From Kingdonia uniflora (Eukaryota > Streptophyta > Magnoliopsida > Ranunculales > Circaeasteraceae), in NCBI GenBank assembly GCA_014058105.1, contig JACGCM010001752.1, positions 698,715 to 762,714 of the forward strand: a stretch of DNA of 64,000 nt, written 5' to 3'. The first letter of the stretch is position 1, and each line of letters starts with the position of its first letter. Below are positions 23,160 to 34,159 of the stretch, piece after piece. Made by a program: the position numbers and the translations under genes. The notes under the pieces were generated by a model that saw nothing but the letters and a program-made list of their open reading frames with translations, did not search any database and was not told the DNA's origin.

Positions 23160-23228
23160 GGTTCGATGAAAAAGGTTCGTTGAAAATGGTTCGATGAAAA
23201 AGGTTCGTTGAAAATGGTTCGATGAAAA
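23160..23228. repeat. Short tandem repeat, 28-bp unit
   Basis: GGTTCGATGAAAAA and GGTTCGTTGAAAAT alternate about 2.5 times. Lies between the two aORF1-like genes of TAT-D. Confidence 0.85.
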
Positions 23229-23378
23229 TCCTCGTAAATGGTATGTTCATGCGTATGTGGCGGAAACTATTACGTCTGGGAAGTTGAAGAGGTTGGGCTA
23301 TTGAGTTTTCGAGGTGGGGAATTGAAGATCACAATTAATACGGCTAGGGAAGAGGAAAAGTTGAAATTGGATTTTGGG

Positions 23379-23386
23379 TATAAAAT
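23379..23386 (+). promoter_or_regulatory. TATA box of TAT-D aORF1-like gene 2
   Basis: TATAAAAT, 75 bp before the ATG at 23461. Confidence 0.45.
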
Positions 23387-23460
23387 GGGACTGTTGTAGA
23401 GGAGATTTCTCACCATTCTGCACTCTTTCTTCATCTTACTTCTTATTTGCCCAGATCAGG

Positions 23461-23769
23461 ATGGCTACAAATGTACCCGCTCAGAAGAACCAGGCGGCGG
23501 TGAGGATCAGGCAAATACAAGAGAAGACCGTGGAGCTGCAACGGAGGTTCGGTATTGAAGAGGACATTGATACAGAGATGCTGAATCTTTTTAAGGTAGA
23601 ACCCATTCTTGGCATGCCCTTTGCATACTGGTGGGGAATATTGTAGATGATAGGGATGTTACGCGGCCATCGGTTGTCTCTTCTTGAGAGATTTACGGAG
23701 GATATGGTGAACGAGGAGGATGATGGTGCTATGCCCATGGTTGAAGAGGAGCATCCCGCTGATAATTAG
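23461..23769 (+). pseudogene. TAT-D aORF1-like gene 2 (one stop)
   Basis: From ATG 23461: MATNVPAQKNQAAVRIRQIQ, then QRRFGIEEDIDTEMLNLFKV, PILGMPFAYWWGIL, a stop at 23644-23646, and an in-frame acidic continuation to 23769 (EEDDGAMPMVEEEHPADN). It resembles gene 1 of this element (G-x-P-Y/F-A-Y-L/W-W) and has the same position and TATA spacing, so the two are diverged tandem copies, as in TAT-C. Helical, acidic, without membrane or signal segments. Unknown family and role. Confidence 0.5.
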
Positions 23770-24717
23770 GGTCCTCTGCCTGTTGGGTGTTTTTGTTGTT
23801 GCTTTCTTCTATTCTTCTTCCTCGCTCTTTTTCTTTTTACGAGGCTTGTAATATGTTTTGTCTTTCTGAATAAAATTGGTGTTTGGAAGTACTATTGTAG
23901 TAGTATTCTTGCTCTTCATATGTAATAATTTGAATTGTCAAACTGAAAGTAATTGTATAATCTAAATTCTTGAAGTAGTATCGTGAGCTGTCAAATTAAT
24001 AATATAATTGTCAAAGTATAGTATTTGGATTGTCGAAGAAAAATCTTGAATTGCAGAAGCAAAAGGTTGTAGCCTGTCGAAGTGAGAGTATTATTTGTCA
24101 AAGTTGAAAATATTGATTTGTTGGTGCAAAAGGCTGGGTCTGTAAGCATAAATGTTTGAACTGTATGATTGTAATATGTCGAAGGGTGAATGCGATCTGT
24201 CAAAGGAGAAAAGGGTGATCTACCGAGATAATAGAGGCATGATGTTTTGAATTGACAAATATGCTCTAGATCGAATGTCGATATATTAGAGATCTGAATT
24301 TTAGGCTATCTATTGATGAGTCTTCGAGACGCGGAGTGGTTGATTACTCAAATTTGAGGAGTGTACCGAAGGCTTTGCTTGATTTTACTGGTCGTACTAA
24401 CAGCCTAGACGGCCGGTCTGTCAAAATGGTACGTGCACCTAGGGCTGTGTGTCATAAAGGCTATCATGATTTTTGTTCGTATTATGGAAAAAGTTGTGAC
24501 TTAACCGTTTAGATTTGACTATTTTTCTTTGAGCGAGGGTAAAATGGTTTGGGAAGCTTTAGTTTTTGTAGGTAAGTTGAAGTGTGTGTGCCGCTTGCAC
24601 GTGAAGGATATCAGGGGTAAGTCGGTCAAAATACATTGTAGCCGAAAAGCCAAGGTAGTGGGGTTGTGGTAATGATAATGGTGAGAAAATCGAGGCGGTT
24701 TTGGTTTTTCGAGAGAG
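23770..24717. other. Spacer of TAT-D between small antisense genes and aORF3
   Basis: AT-rich, with many TGTCGAA-type words (23930-24260) and no protein resemblance. An open minus-strand frame at 24559-25107 overlaps the promoter and intron of aORF3 and shows no family features. Confidence 0.4.
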
Positions 24718-24725
24718 TATATAAG
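24718..24725 (+). promoter_or_regulatory. TATA box of TAT-D aORF3
   Basis: TATATAAG, about 440 bp before ATG 25161, with a plausible 5' UTR intron (24872-25154) between. In TAT-A the box TATAAATAG (47406-47414, minus) is at a similar distance from its start. Confidence 0.5.
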
Positions 24726-24871
24726 TGTAAGAGGAGTAATTACTATACTGTTTACTGAGAAAAAAATCAAAAAGAGTGAGGAGAAGAGGACGTACGCATT
24801 GGTGCGTTGAGAGAAGTTGTTGAAGTTGTCTCATTGATCTTTCTATTCCGAGTATAGTGGTTCTAACACAG

Positions 24872-25154
24872 GTATGTGATTTGAACTCTGCCAATTTTTG
24901 TTTTGATTTTTCTTCTGTGTCTGAAAGTAAAATGTCTACATTTTTGGGTTTGGGGATTATCTTTGAGGATAAGAGAATTCGTTTCTCTAGGTTTTGACCC
25001 ATTCTGGGATTTTGGGGGGTTTTGAAGGAAGCGCTAGGTTTAGGATCGAGGTGTCGAATGTGTGTAAATCTGTTGAAGTGGGTAGATGGGCTATGAGTTA
25101 TTGACACATAATTATCAAATATATCGATCTAATTGCGTGCCTCGTCTTCTGTAG
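24872..25154 (+). other. Putative 5' UTR intron of TAT-D aORF3
   Basis: Donor ACAG|GTATGT and pyrimidine-rich acceptor CGTCTTCTGTAG|G, six bases before ATG 25161. Splicing is predicted from motifs only. Confidence 0.45.
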
Positions 25155-25160
25155 GGTGAG

Positions 25161-27354
25161 ATGCATACCCATCAAGCTTCGAGACAATGGCTGATAGACG
25201 AAGAGATCGAAGCATTCAAAGGTAGTATTTATGGTGGTGCCCCAATGGATGAGGGAAGTGACTTAGAGGTGTTAGATGTTATAACCGAAGCGCCTTTGTC
25301 TATGGTATTGCCCGCTGGTGAGCTGCCAATTACGAGACGTCGTAAGACGGTAGTGACTGAGGATAGTGAAGAGGAGGAGATAGTATAGGGGGAGAGAGAC
25401 GAGGGTAATGTGGGGCCTTATGGTGGTTGAAAGGAAGAACGGGGGCAGAGTGATGCAAGTGGGGATTTGACTGAGTTGGATAGGGTCGAAGGTACCATTT
25501 CGGCTAGATATAGAGTTAGATTAGATCGTTTTGCTGCCAAGCTGGAGCTATCAAAAGTTAGGGTATTCTTGAGTATGGTGGGAGCAGGGTTAACTTTCAA
25601 ATCGGACCCTGAGGAAGGGATAATGGCTTATAGTGGTCATATTCGATTAGGAATGGAACTTCCTCTTCGCAGACTGGTGAAAGAAGTTTTGAATTTTTAG
25701 GAGGTTGCTCCGGTGCAAATGAATAGAAATTTTTATGAGATGATGAGGGCTATAGAGGGGATGAATGCAAAGTTGAACAGTGAGGGGAGGGGTTTGATTA
25801 AGTAGTTTGATATTATTACCTTCTACTCAAAGAAGGCGAGCCAGAACCCAGGTACCTGCGACATCCAATATCACCCAGAGAAGCCCTGGTTCTTTGATCC
25901 GTATTCGACGGGTCGAGGGTGGAATAAATATTTATTGATAGTACGGGGAAACTACATGAATGTTGTGGGGGAAGACCTTTATAAGTTGCATAATAGGGTG
26001 TATAATCAGAGTAAGCTTGTTGTTGATGGATTGTTGTTGATGTATGTCTTGAATAGGTGGTAATTATATTTTTGTTTGTTCAGCAGGTCTGAAGAATCTG
26101 TCGTGGAACAATCCGAGGAACTATATTTATACTTTGCTCGAAGCTAGTAAGGATTGGGTCAATTCTATTTTTGACAATCTTGGTATCATGAGGAAAAGAA
26201 GGAAGAAGGCGAATTCCCTGCTTCGAAGCGTACCCGTTACGCCGAAGCCAACGAGGAGAAGGAGAAACAAAGTTAATTCGAAGGGTCTAGAAGAAATGGG
26301 AGGGGAAGAGTTGCCAAATTTTTTTCAGTATGTTCCGAAAATGCAGAGGGGGTCGAAGTAAGCAGGGCCAGTGCCTGAAGTGGCTGGCGATGTTTTGAGG
26401 TTGTGGTCAAGGCTGGTGCCAACACAGATTAAGAAGGGGAAGGGTCAGGTGGTTCCCAAAGCTCTAAAGGTGTAGCAATCGAAGGTTAGTCAGCACAAAC
26501 GGTGTAGGGTACTGGGGGAAGATGATGCAGCTGATGAGGATGAAGAGATGACAGAGGCTGGATGACAGGAGCAAGCGGTGGCCGAACACGCTTCGATAGT
26601 TAAGCTCTACGAGGATCACCCAGACGAGGCTTCAAAGAAAATCAAGAGGAGTATGTTTTAGGAAACTATCTATGAACTTCTTCTATGAGGGTCTGAGATT
26701 TCTTTTAAGTTCTTCAAGTTTTGAGGGGTACAGATTACTTGAATATTCTAGCAGATGCATGCGTGGGTGCAATCGTATAACAAGGTAATGAAATCAGTAA
26801 AAGGGAAGTTGCGACAAGCAGTGTAGAGTCTGGATCTTTCTCGGGGGACTAAGGCATCATTGTTGTCTGAAGTCAAGAAGTTGAAGCGAGATCTGGCAGC
26901 AATTACAGACTCGTTTGATGAGAGGCTCGAGCTTCAGCGGTTAAGGCAGAAGCGGGAGTGGTCGGCAAAGCTTGCGGCGAAAGAGAGGGAGAAGGCAGAA
27001 TAAAATGTGACTTACCAGCGGCAGTTTAATGATGAATATAAGGTGACTGTCAGGTTGAAAATATTTTTTGATGATAAGGGATATAACCCTGATACTCTGG
27101 AACCTTTCCCTGTTTCCCCAGAACTGGTTGCTGGAGATGATTTGCAGATACAGGAAGGAGATGCAAATGTTATTGATGGGGCAGATGGAGGTACTGGGGG
27201 TGGTGTGGAGGCTCCTGTAATTGAAGCAATCGGTACTGGAACTATGGATGATGTGGTTGTCGATGGTGTGATGTCAAAGCCTTCGACTGAAGGTGCTGAG
27301 GGTGTTGGCACTGGGGGATTTGAGGAGGAAGAAGGTGTAACCGTGCCTATATGA
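25161..27354 (+). pseudogene. TAT-D aORF3, antisense spliced gene with coiled coil and acidic end
   Basis: ATG 25161 (MHTHQASRQWLIDEEIEAF). An acidic N-terminus is followed, after stops near 25386 and 25430, by the most conserved domain (25467-26010): GLTFKSDPEEG, MELPLRRLVKEVLNF, EVAPVQMNRNFYEMMRAIEG, EKPWFFDPYSTGRGWNKYL. TAT-A shows the same order at 46450-46030. An intron at 26011-26086 joins YNQ to SLKNLSWNN in phase 1 and restores the downstream frame. A basic segment, a probable second intron (26651-26754), a coiled coil (about 26820-27000) and a Gly/acidic C-terminus (27120-27354) follow. This resembles the extra plant transposon-type ORF of Tat elements; molecular role unknown. About five in-frame stops make this copy defective. 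Confidence 0.7.
26011..26086 (+). other. Putative conserved intron of TAT-D aORF3
   Basis: 76 bp, CAGA|GTAAGC donor and TTCAGCAG|GTCTG acceptor. Phase 1, in frame on both sides. Confidence 0.65.
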
Positions 27355-27869
27355 GGTATTTGGCATTGGGGTTCCATACTTTCCTTTTTTGATTTGCTAT
27401 TGAGTTGTAATATTTTTGAACCATGTTTATTTTTTGCGTTGGTCTTTGAACTTGGTACGTCTTTGAGCTGTTGTATTATACTGATGGTGGTTAGCTGTAG
27501 AACTTCTGAAGTTGATTCTGAACTACTTTTGAATTGATGCCTAATTTTCTGACTGACTTTGTTGTCTTGTTCGGGATTATTGAAATATCGATGCGTATTC
27601 TATTGACTTGGCTTGTGTTTGAACTTTTGATGACTGAACTTGAGTTGTAATGCAACTGTCTCTCTGATGTATGATACTTTGAATCTTATGTGCACTTAGT
27701 AGTATTGTAGATATACTTGAATAATGGTATCTGCATGTACTATTTCTATCGAATGTCTGTAGAGTGATCGGACCCCGAAGAGCTTCGAGGATGTTGTGAT
27801 ATCTCTTTTGAAATCGAAGGATTTGATGAATATTGAAGGCCGAAGCCACAGTGATGTATAATGTGTTCT
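27355..27869. other. 3' flank of TAT-D aORF3
   Basis: T-rich on the plus strand, as expected for a plant 3' UTR; no coding resemblance. Confidence 0.35.
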
Positions 27870-28396
27870 CCCCCAATACATTCCCGAGGGTCTGGCCTTT
27901 CAACCATTCGTGCCCTTCGAGTTTGCTCGAATGTCGGAAACTTGGAAATTACATGGTTGCCCCCAAGTATCAGTCGGGGTGAGGGTGGACATGATACCCA
28001 AGATAAACCATAGAATCGACTGGAATTCGACGGTTTCAGAGCCTGATCGAAGCATAACTGTTCGCCCCCAATACATTCTCGAGGGTCCGGTCTTTCGACC
28101 ATCCTTGCCCCTCGAGTTTGCTCGAACTTGGGAGCTTGAAAATTTCACGGTCGCCCCCAAGTATCAGTCGAGTCGAAGGGTTGACATGATACTTGGAAAG
28201 AACTAGGAAATCAACTGGACTTTGATAGTTTTAGAGCCTGATCGAAGCATAACTGCTAGCCCCCAATGCATTTTCGAGTATCTGGTCTTTCGACCATCCT
28301 TGCCCCTCGAGTTTGCTCGAAGTTGGGAGTTTGAAAAGCCTCAAGGTCACTCCTAAGTATCAGTCGGGTCGAAGGGTTGACATGATACATAAGTAA
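27870..28396. repeat. 195-bp tandem repeat, about 2.7 copies, in TAT-D
   Basis: CCCCAATACA occurs at 27871 and 28066 and as CCCCAATGCA at 28261, exactly 195 bp apart. Each unit contains a CGAGTTTGCTCGAA word and AAGTATCAGTCG followed by TGATAC. Open frames across it are by-products. It lies at the junction where pol and aORF3 converge. Confidence 0.9.
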
Positions 28397-28439
28397 AACC
28401 AAGAAATTCACTGAAAAGAGGAGATGAAGTATGGGTTGA

Positions 28440-29454
28440 AAAGTTATTTATTGATAATTTTGTGTTATATTAGTTGTACAAGGTTGAGGTCGTGGCCTGT
28501 TATAAGAGACCAGCTGCATTATGTTCCATAGGTTTGGTAAAGGCTCTTCGTCTTCTGTCATCAGATAGTAGGAACCTTTGTCAGTTTTATCATACACGAC
28601 ATAAGGTCCTTCCCAGGATTCGGCCATCTTTCCGGCATTTCAAGGTTTCGAGGATTGGTTGACACGTCAAAGTACTAGATATCCGATGTTGAAACTTTGT
28701 GGTCGAACTTTCTTATTACAGGATTTCTAAAGTGATGTGTGGTAGCGTCCAAGGTTGGCGGTGGCTCGGTCTCTGGTTTCGTCGATCCATAACATGTTAC
28801 ATACGAGTTTAAACTCATTGTCTTCATCTGGGAGGTTAGGATCTCGTGTGGGTACTTCGAATTGAGTGAGGAGCTAAGCTTCGGTACCGTATGCTAGGAG
28901 GAAGGGGGTGTAGCCTGATGATTTTCTTGGGGTTGTTCGATAGGCCCAAAGGACATGCTGTAACTCTTGAACTCATCGACCTTTCTTTACATCCACTCTT
29001 TTCTTTAGACCATCGATGATGGTTTTGTTTATTGCCTCGACTTGACCGTTGCCTTGGGGATAGTAAGGTGATGAGGGTGAGAGGATGATGTTGTGTTTTT
29101 TGAGAAAGTTTCTGACATTGCTACCGGCAAATTGGGGACCATTGCCGTATCAAATCATATGGGGTAGCCAAAGCGTGGGATGATGTTTTCCCATAGAAAT
29201 TTTATAACTTCTTTTTCTCTGGTTCGGCACAAAGGTATAGCTTTGACCCATTTAGTGAAATATTCCGTTGCAACAAGGACATTTTCTCTGCTACCCGAGG
29301 CTTTAGGGAAGGGGACGATGAGATCGATAACCCATCTTTTGAATGGCCAGGAGACTTGACTGAAATGGAGGTCTCGTAATTGGCAATGAATGTCATGAAC
29401 ATGACGTTGGCATTTGTCACAATGTTTAGCATATTCTTCAACTTGTTTTTTCAT
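28440..29454 (-). pseudogene. INT: TAT-D integrase (decayed)
   Basis: The minus strand opens with MKKQVEEYAKHCDKCQRHVH, the C-x2-C part of the zinc-binding domain. The core follows: FKRWVIDLIVPFPKASG with the first catalytic Asp, LVATEYFTKWVKAIPLCRTR and EKEVIKFLWENIIPRFG. Beyond 29155 frameshifts occur, but blocks such as PKATVKSRQ (from GNGQVE...), WALRAYR-like and the C-terminal region can be traced in other frames towards 28440. Compared with TAT-B (41-43 kb) the order is complete. Dead because of frameshifts. Integrase would act in the nucleus. Confidence 0.8.
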
Positions 29455-31080
29455 ATTCGACCAATATAATCCTTGGGAGACGGCTCAAAAATAAATATAA
29501 TGACCAATAGTGTGTGCGGCACAGGTTCCTTCATGAAGTTCGATTAAGATTATAGAGGCTTTCGTTTGGGATATGCATCGAAGGAGGACGCCATTTGAGG
29601 ATTTGCGATGTAATTCATTTTGTGGATAGTGTATCTGCAGTAATTTTCTAACAACGATCTTCTGGCTTTGGGATCCTCTGGGAGGGTGGGATTATTGAGG
29701 CAATGGAGAAATGGGGTTCGCCAGTCGTCTAGATCGAAACTCTCACCCCAGTATTGATGGCATTGACTTCCATCTAGTTGATACTTGGGCGTTCGAGTAC
29801 TTCGATATGGAGGGTCCGAGATTAAGATTGTCCGAGCATGGCTACGATATAGGCGAGGGCATCTGCATGTTGGTTTTCTCCTCGAGGGTAATGAGTGATA
29901 GTAAACTTTTCGGGAAAGCGGTCCATGCGTTGTCTAACAAAAAGGGCATAGTCATCCATGTAACCATTGGCTTAATTTTCTCCTGTATAATGTCTCTAAA
30001 CAAGTTGGGAATCTGTGAAGATGGCAAGTTTGGGAATAACAAGTTCAAGGGCGAGGTCGAGGCTGTGGATCAAAGCTTCGTACTCTGCTTCGTTATTGGA
30101 ACATTTGAAGGTAAGTTTGGCAGCTTTCTTTATTCGATCATTAGTGGGTGTGACCAAGACAATACTGATTCCTGAGCCATTAGGTCCAGCGGATCCATCT
30201 GTGAATAAACGCCAGCCAGTGTAAGGGTTCTAAGGGTCTATTGGTTCGGGTTGGTCTTCTGTTAAGTCACCTTCGTGTTCTTCCCAATCGACATCTTCGA
30301 CCAAGAAGTCTGCGAGGAAGTCTGCTACTGCTTGGCCTTTCTGGGATATTTTCTTTTTGAATGTAATGCCATATTCGCCAAGGTACACAGACCACTGTTG
30401 TACTTGCCTGGATTTCTCTTTTTACTGAGTACTTCTTGAAGGAGGTAACTTGTTATAACACGAATGGGGTGAGCTTGAAAATATGGCTTGAGTTTGCAGG
30501 CTGAATAGACAAGGGTGAGGAGTTAACGCTCATGCTACGAATATCAGGTTTCTGCGGGTGTGAGGATTTTATTGATGAAATATACAGGTTTCTCGATGTT
30601 TGAGTCGAGTTGAATAAGCACTGAACTGATAGGGGTGTCTGTAACAGTAAGATATAAAGATACCATTTCACCTTCGATAGGGATACTGATAATGGGTGGT
30701 CGGCCAAGATAAGTTTTGAGTTCGAGGAAGGCCTGTTCACACTCAGGTGTCTGGTTGATCTAGGGGTTGTTTTTCTTTTTTGCTTTGCCGACCCCTTGGT
30801 CGCGTAAGAGGGAAAAGAGCCAATAACATCTGTCTGAGGATTTGGAAATAAAATGGTTAAGGGCTGCTATCTTACCAGCCACTTTCTGGACGTCTTTTTT
30901 GGTTCGGGCCGAAGGCATATCGATGAGGGATTGAATATGGGTGGGATCAATCTTGATACCTCATTTATTGATAAGGTGGCCCAAATATTTACCCGACAAA
31001 ATGCCAAATTGACATTTGTCTAGGTTGAGTTTCATGTTATATGTACGAAGTATTGAGAAGACTCTGGCTAGGTCTTGTAT
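29455..31080 (-). pseudogene. RNH: TAT-D RNase H and archaeal-type RNase H (decayed)
   Basis: Minus-strand frames keep KKDVQKVAGKIAALNHFI near 30860, then TPECEQAFLELKTYLG, GEMVSLYLTVTDTPISSVL, KPVYFINKILTPAET and LKPYFQAHPI around 30450-30730, the RNase H region. Further down, AGVYSQMDP (from the aRNH start TDGS) at about 30210 and IYSKYEALIHGLD-like remnants at 30070 mark the second RNase H, and further blocks connect to the integrase zinc domain. Several frameshifts and stops are present. Both nucleases would remove RNA during reverse transcription. Confidence 0.7.
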
Positions 31081-31086
31081 GTAGGT

Positions 31087-31644
31087 TTACTTTTGAAGGC
31101 TTTTGCATAGCATGTCATCGATGTAGACTTTGACTGACTTGCCAAGCAAGGGTTTAAACATGGTTGTGACAAGGCGTTGGTAAGTGGCTCCCATATTTTT
31201 AAGGCCGAAGGGTATAATGTTGACACAATAAAGGCCTTGTTTAGTGATAAAGGATGTTTTAAGTTGATCTTTGGGTAGGAGGGATGCCTGATTGTAACCC
31301 GAAGTTGCGTCTATCATTGATAGGCTCTCATGTACGACACGTTCATCGAGGAGTGCTGAAATGATCGGGAGGGGGAAGCTGTCCTTCGGTGTGTGCTTGT
31401 TGAGATCTGTGAAGTCGATGCAGATTGTGATCTTGCCATTTTTCTTGGGAACTGCCACAATGTTTGATTTCCAGTCAGCGTATTTCACCTCTCTGATAAA
31501 CCCTGCGGCTATGAGTTTGTCTACTTCAAGGTTGATTCCTTCTTGAAGTCCTGGTGCTAGGTTATGATTCTTTTGCTTTACTACTAAAGAATAGGGGATA
31601 AGGTCCCGGCGATGGCACGCCAGGCTGGGGTCGATACCGGGCAT
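31087..31644 (-). pseudogene. RT: TAT-D reverse transcriptase, nearly intact core
   Basis: A 185-residue open frame: MPGIDPSLACHRRDL, then LEVDKLIAAGFIREVKYADW, NGKITICIDFTDLNK, KDSFPLPIIS, LSMIDATSGYNQASL, FGLKNMGATYQRLV and the catalytic KVYIDDMLCKSLQK. It is the best preserved RT of the window, covering fingers and palm with both Asp residues of YIDD. The thumb and connection continue after a stop at about 31087. It is flanked upstream by the protease and downstream by RNase H as in other Tat pol genes. It copies genomic RNA into cDNA. Confidence 0.9.
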
Positions 31645-31863
31645 CTCCTGGAATGTCCAAGCAAAGACATCTTTGTTTGTTCGAAGGAAATCTGTAAGCT
31701 CGAGGCGTTACGCCTCATTGAGAAAATTTCCGATGAATGTACCTCAACCAGGACCATTGAGTTTGATATATACAGTTGGTTTAATGGGTGAAGTGGTATC
31801 TGTCGAAGGTGTGGGGATGGAAAGAGACAGTGATGGCTATGGACGGCTGACGAGTTTTCTGGT

Positions 31864-32262
31864 CTAATCAATCTCCGGGTGCTCGCATGAACGGGTGAGG
31901 CGCAAAGAACCTTTCAAATTCCAAGTGCCTTCGGGGGTTATGAAATGAAGGGTCTGATGGTAGGTCGAAGGTATGGCACGCATGGCATGGAACCAGTCAC
32001 GCCCGAGAATACCGAGGTATTCTGATTTCTTTTCGATAACAAGGAAGCTGGTTTGAAGGGTAAGAGGGCCTGTGGTGACTGGTAAGCTGATTCGACCAAC
32101 AGTGACTTCTGTGGCCCCATTGAAGCCTTTTAATTCAATATTGGCTGCGGTTATGAGGTCAGTTTTCTTCATGGTTTCGACAGTTGGGAGAAAAATGACA
32201 TCAGCTACGATCCTTGTGTCTATGAGTATTGTGTGGAGGACAAGGTTTTCGATCTTAATCAT
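31864..32262 (-). pseudogene. PR: TAT-D aspartic protease, catalytic Gly lost (DTR)
   Basis: The 132-residue open frame reads HTILIDTRIVADVIFLPTVE, then GRISLPVTTGP, EKKSEYLGILGRDWFHAM and a C-terminal THQTLHF-like part. The position of D-T-G is D-T-R, which should abolish activity. The ILPV and YLGILGR blocks match TAT-A, TAT-B and TAT-C. The residues after the domain (GTWNLKGSLRLTR) correspond to the linker before RT. The rest of the domain is open, so this change may be recent. Confidence 0.85.
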
Positions 32263-32267
32263 AATAA

Positions 32268-34075
32268 CTAGTAGATCAGAATGGGGAAAATGGACGTGAG
32301 ATGTATCACAGTTGATGAAGGAAATGCCTTAGAGTCGAGGACGAGGGCTTGTTTTGGCAAGAGGGTGAGAAATTTCTCTGGATAGGTGAGTTTGTAACAT
32401 TCTTCGACGCGCTTACGTTTGCTTTTAGAATGGTCACTATCGATGTTGTTGACTTCGATAAAGCATGATCTGTAGCTAAGACCCATCAAGGTAGCTGGGA
32501 AGGTCGACAATATACTGGTATAGACGACTTGTTTTGAGGATGAGTTTGCGAGAGCGATGGAGGCCGAAGCATTTGTTGGAATGGTGACAATTACATTTAT
32601 GATTGGTGTAATAAGGTTCGCCTGCTCTGACTTCGATAGGGAAAGGGATACACCAAATGGGGTCTGCCTGTATATATGGTTAAAGGGTGCTGAAAGGGGC
32701 AGTGAGTGTGGGTAATACTGGCTTTGGCCGCTTCTTGCGGGTTTAGCGTTGTTATTGATGTTAGGGCGTTTGCGGCTCTCCGTCTCTTATGAGATGGGAG
32801 CGATCAGGGTTGTTGGAGTTGAATGTGGGTTTTGTCGAGGTTTGTTGATAGCTGGAGTCGAAGGCTGGCTCGGTTTATGTGACTCGCGGAGGCGCTTGAG
32901 GTCAATATACCCGTTGACCTTTGAGAGCATCTCTTCGAGTGTTTGAGGTTTGTGGAGAACTAGGTGCCCTTTTACTCGACTGTGGTCAGGCAGGGCATTC
33001 AAGTATGTGAGTATAGCATTCACGCAGTCAAGGTTCACAATTTTCCGCGTTTCATCGAGGAACCTTTTGATGAAGGGTTCGAGTGTCTCGTTGCTTGATT
33101 TTATGGAATTGAACAGGGCGTCAATTCTGACTTCTCTGTCCTTTTTGAAAGCAAACTGGGAGAGGAAAAGCCGTGATAGTTGTTCTGAGCTTTGTATCGA
33201 GCCATTTGGGAGGTTGTGATACCATCGAAGGGGGTTATTAATAAGGCTGGTAGGAAAAAGGTGACATAACAGGTAGTCAGCCGTTAAATAAAGGCTCAGA
33301 GCATTTTGGAATTTGAGAATGTGCGATTGTGGGTCTGTATTGCGGTATTTGCCGAGTTTGGGGCCACAGAAATTAGGGGGTATCTCGATAGTAAGAAGTT
33401 TGGGGCAAATAGGGTTATTTAGTCTATTCCATGAGTTGGGTTTCGGGCTCGCACTGACCCAAATGGTAGGTTGTACCTTAAGGTCGAAGTCTTGCTGCGC
33501 AGTATAACTGGGATAAGGGGGGATCGAGGGCTTTGAGGATGGTAAATTTGAGCGGGTGGAATGTGTTCAGCGCTGTGCTCCCTAAAATGTTCTCGGGCAG
33601 GGAGGCGTATGGGGTGTCGAGAGGATCGGAGGGTTGATTTAGAAGAATTTTCTTTGGGGTGAATGCTGAGATGGATGGAGCAGGTAGGAGGAATAGTGTA
33701 AGGAGCACCTTCGGCTTGGATACAGCCTTGGGCTACTCCAAGAGTTGGTAGGGGTCCCAGATGGGCGCAGGCAGACATGCACGATGAAACTGGTACTTGG
33801 GGTGGGCGAGCAGGTTCTAGAGGTTGTAGTCTCAGTAGTTCTTGAACCGAATTGTGTAATTCACCGATTGCCCAGTTCTGTCTGTTCTCATCGTCCAGAC
33901 GGCAGTTCCGTTCAGTTTCCAGCTCCAGGCGATGGTTTTCATGCTCTTGGTTAAGTTATGCATGGTGGCGCTCCTCGCCTTGAACGACTTGTTGAGATAG
34001 TAAGGCTATTTGGGCCGCCACTCCGTCGATGGAGATGCCGGCATGGGTTAAACTAGAGCGGAGGGTGGGTGCCAT
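32268..34075 (-). pseudogene. gag: TAT-D gag
   Basis: Starts at ATG 34075 on the minus strand (MAPTLRSSLTHAGISIDGVA), 68 bp after the primer site. The N-terminal half is glutamine/glutamate-rich and coiled (HENHRLELETERN) and then Pro/Ser-rich. The capsid part includes FLLS...FKKDREVRIDALF-type blocks near 33130 and CVNAILTYLNALPDHSRVKG with ETLEEMLSKVNGYIDL at 33038-32787. A zinc-knuckle-like CNCHHSNKCFGLHR is near 32590. HSKSKRKRVEE and KFLTLLP at about 32400 form the linker to the protease. Several frameshifts break it. Confidence 0.75.
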
Positions 34076-34143
34076 TGAGGAGAATCTGTGGAAGTTAAAA
34101 ACAAAGGGAAGGAAAAAGAGAGGGAGTTTGGTAGGGTGGGAAG

Positions 34144-34159
34144 CACAGACGGCGCCAAT
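34144..34159 (-). other. TAT-D primer-binding site
   Basis: Minus strand ATTGGCGCCGTCTGTG directly after the 5' LTR, the Tat-type site. Confidence 0.85.

Noticed and set aside
24559..25107. Minus-strand open frame of 182 codons
   Set aside because: It covers the TATA box, leader and intron of plus-strand aORF3, has low-complexity Ser/Thr/Leu composition and no motif shared with any other element.
27746..28206. Overlapping open frames of about 100-118 codons on both strands with internally repeated peptides
   Set aside because: They are a by-product of the 195-bp tandem repeat, which has a length divisible by three and so repeats peptides in any open frame.
29711..30175. Plus-strand open frame of 154 codons
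   Set aside because: Lies opposite the archaeal-type RNase H region of TAT-D; shadow of pol.
33419..33778. Minus-strand frames rich in Pro and Ser
   Set aside because: Kept only as the variable part of TAT-D gag, not as separate genes.
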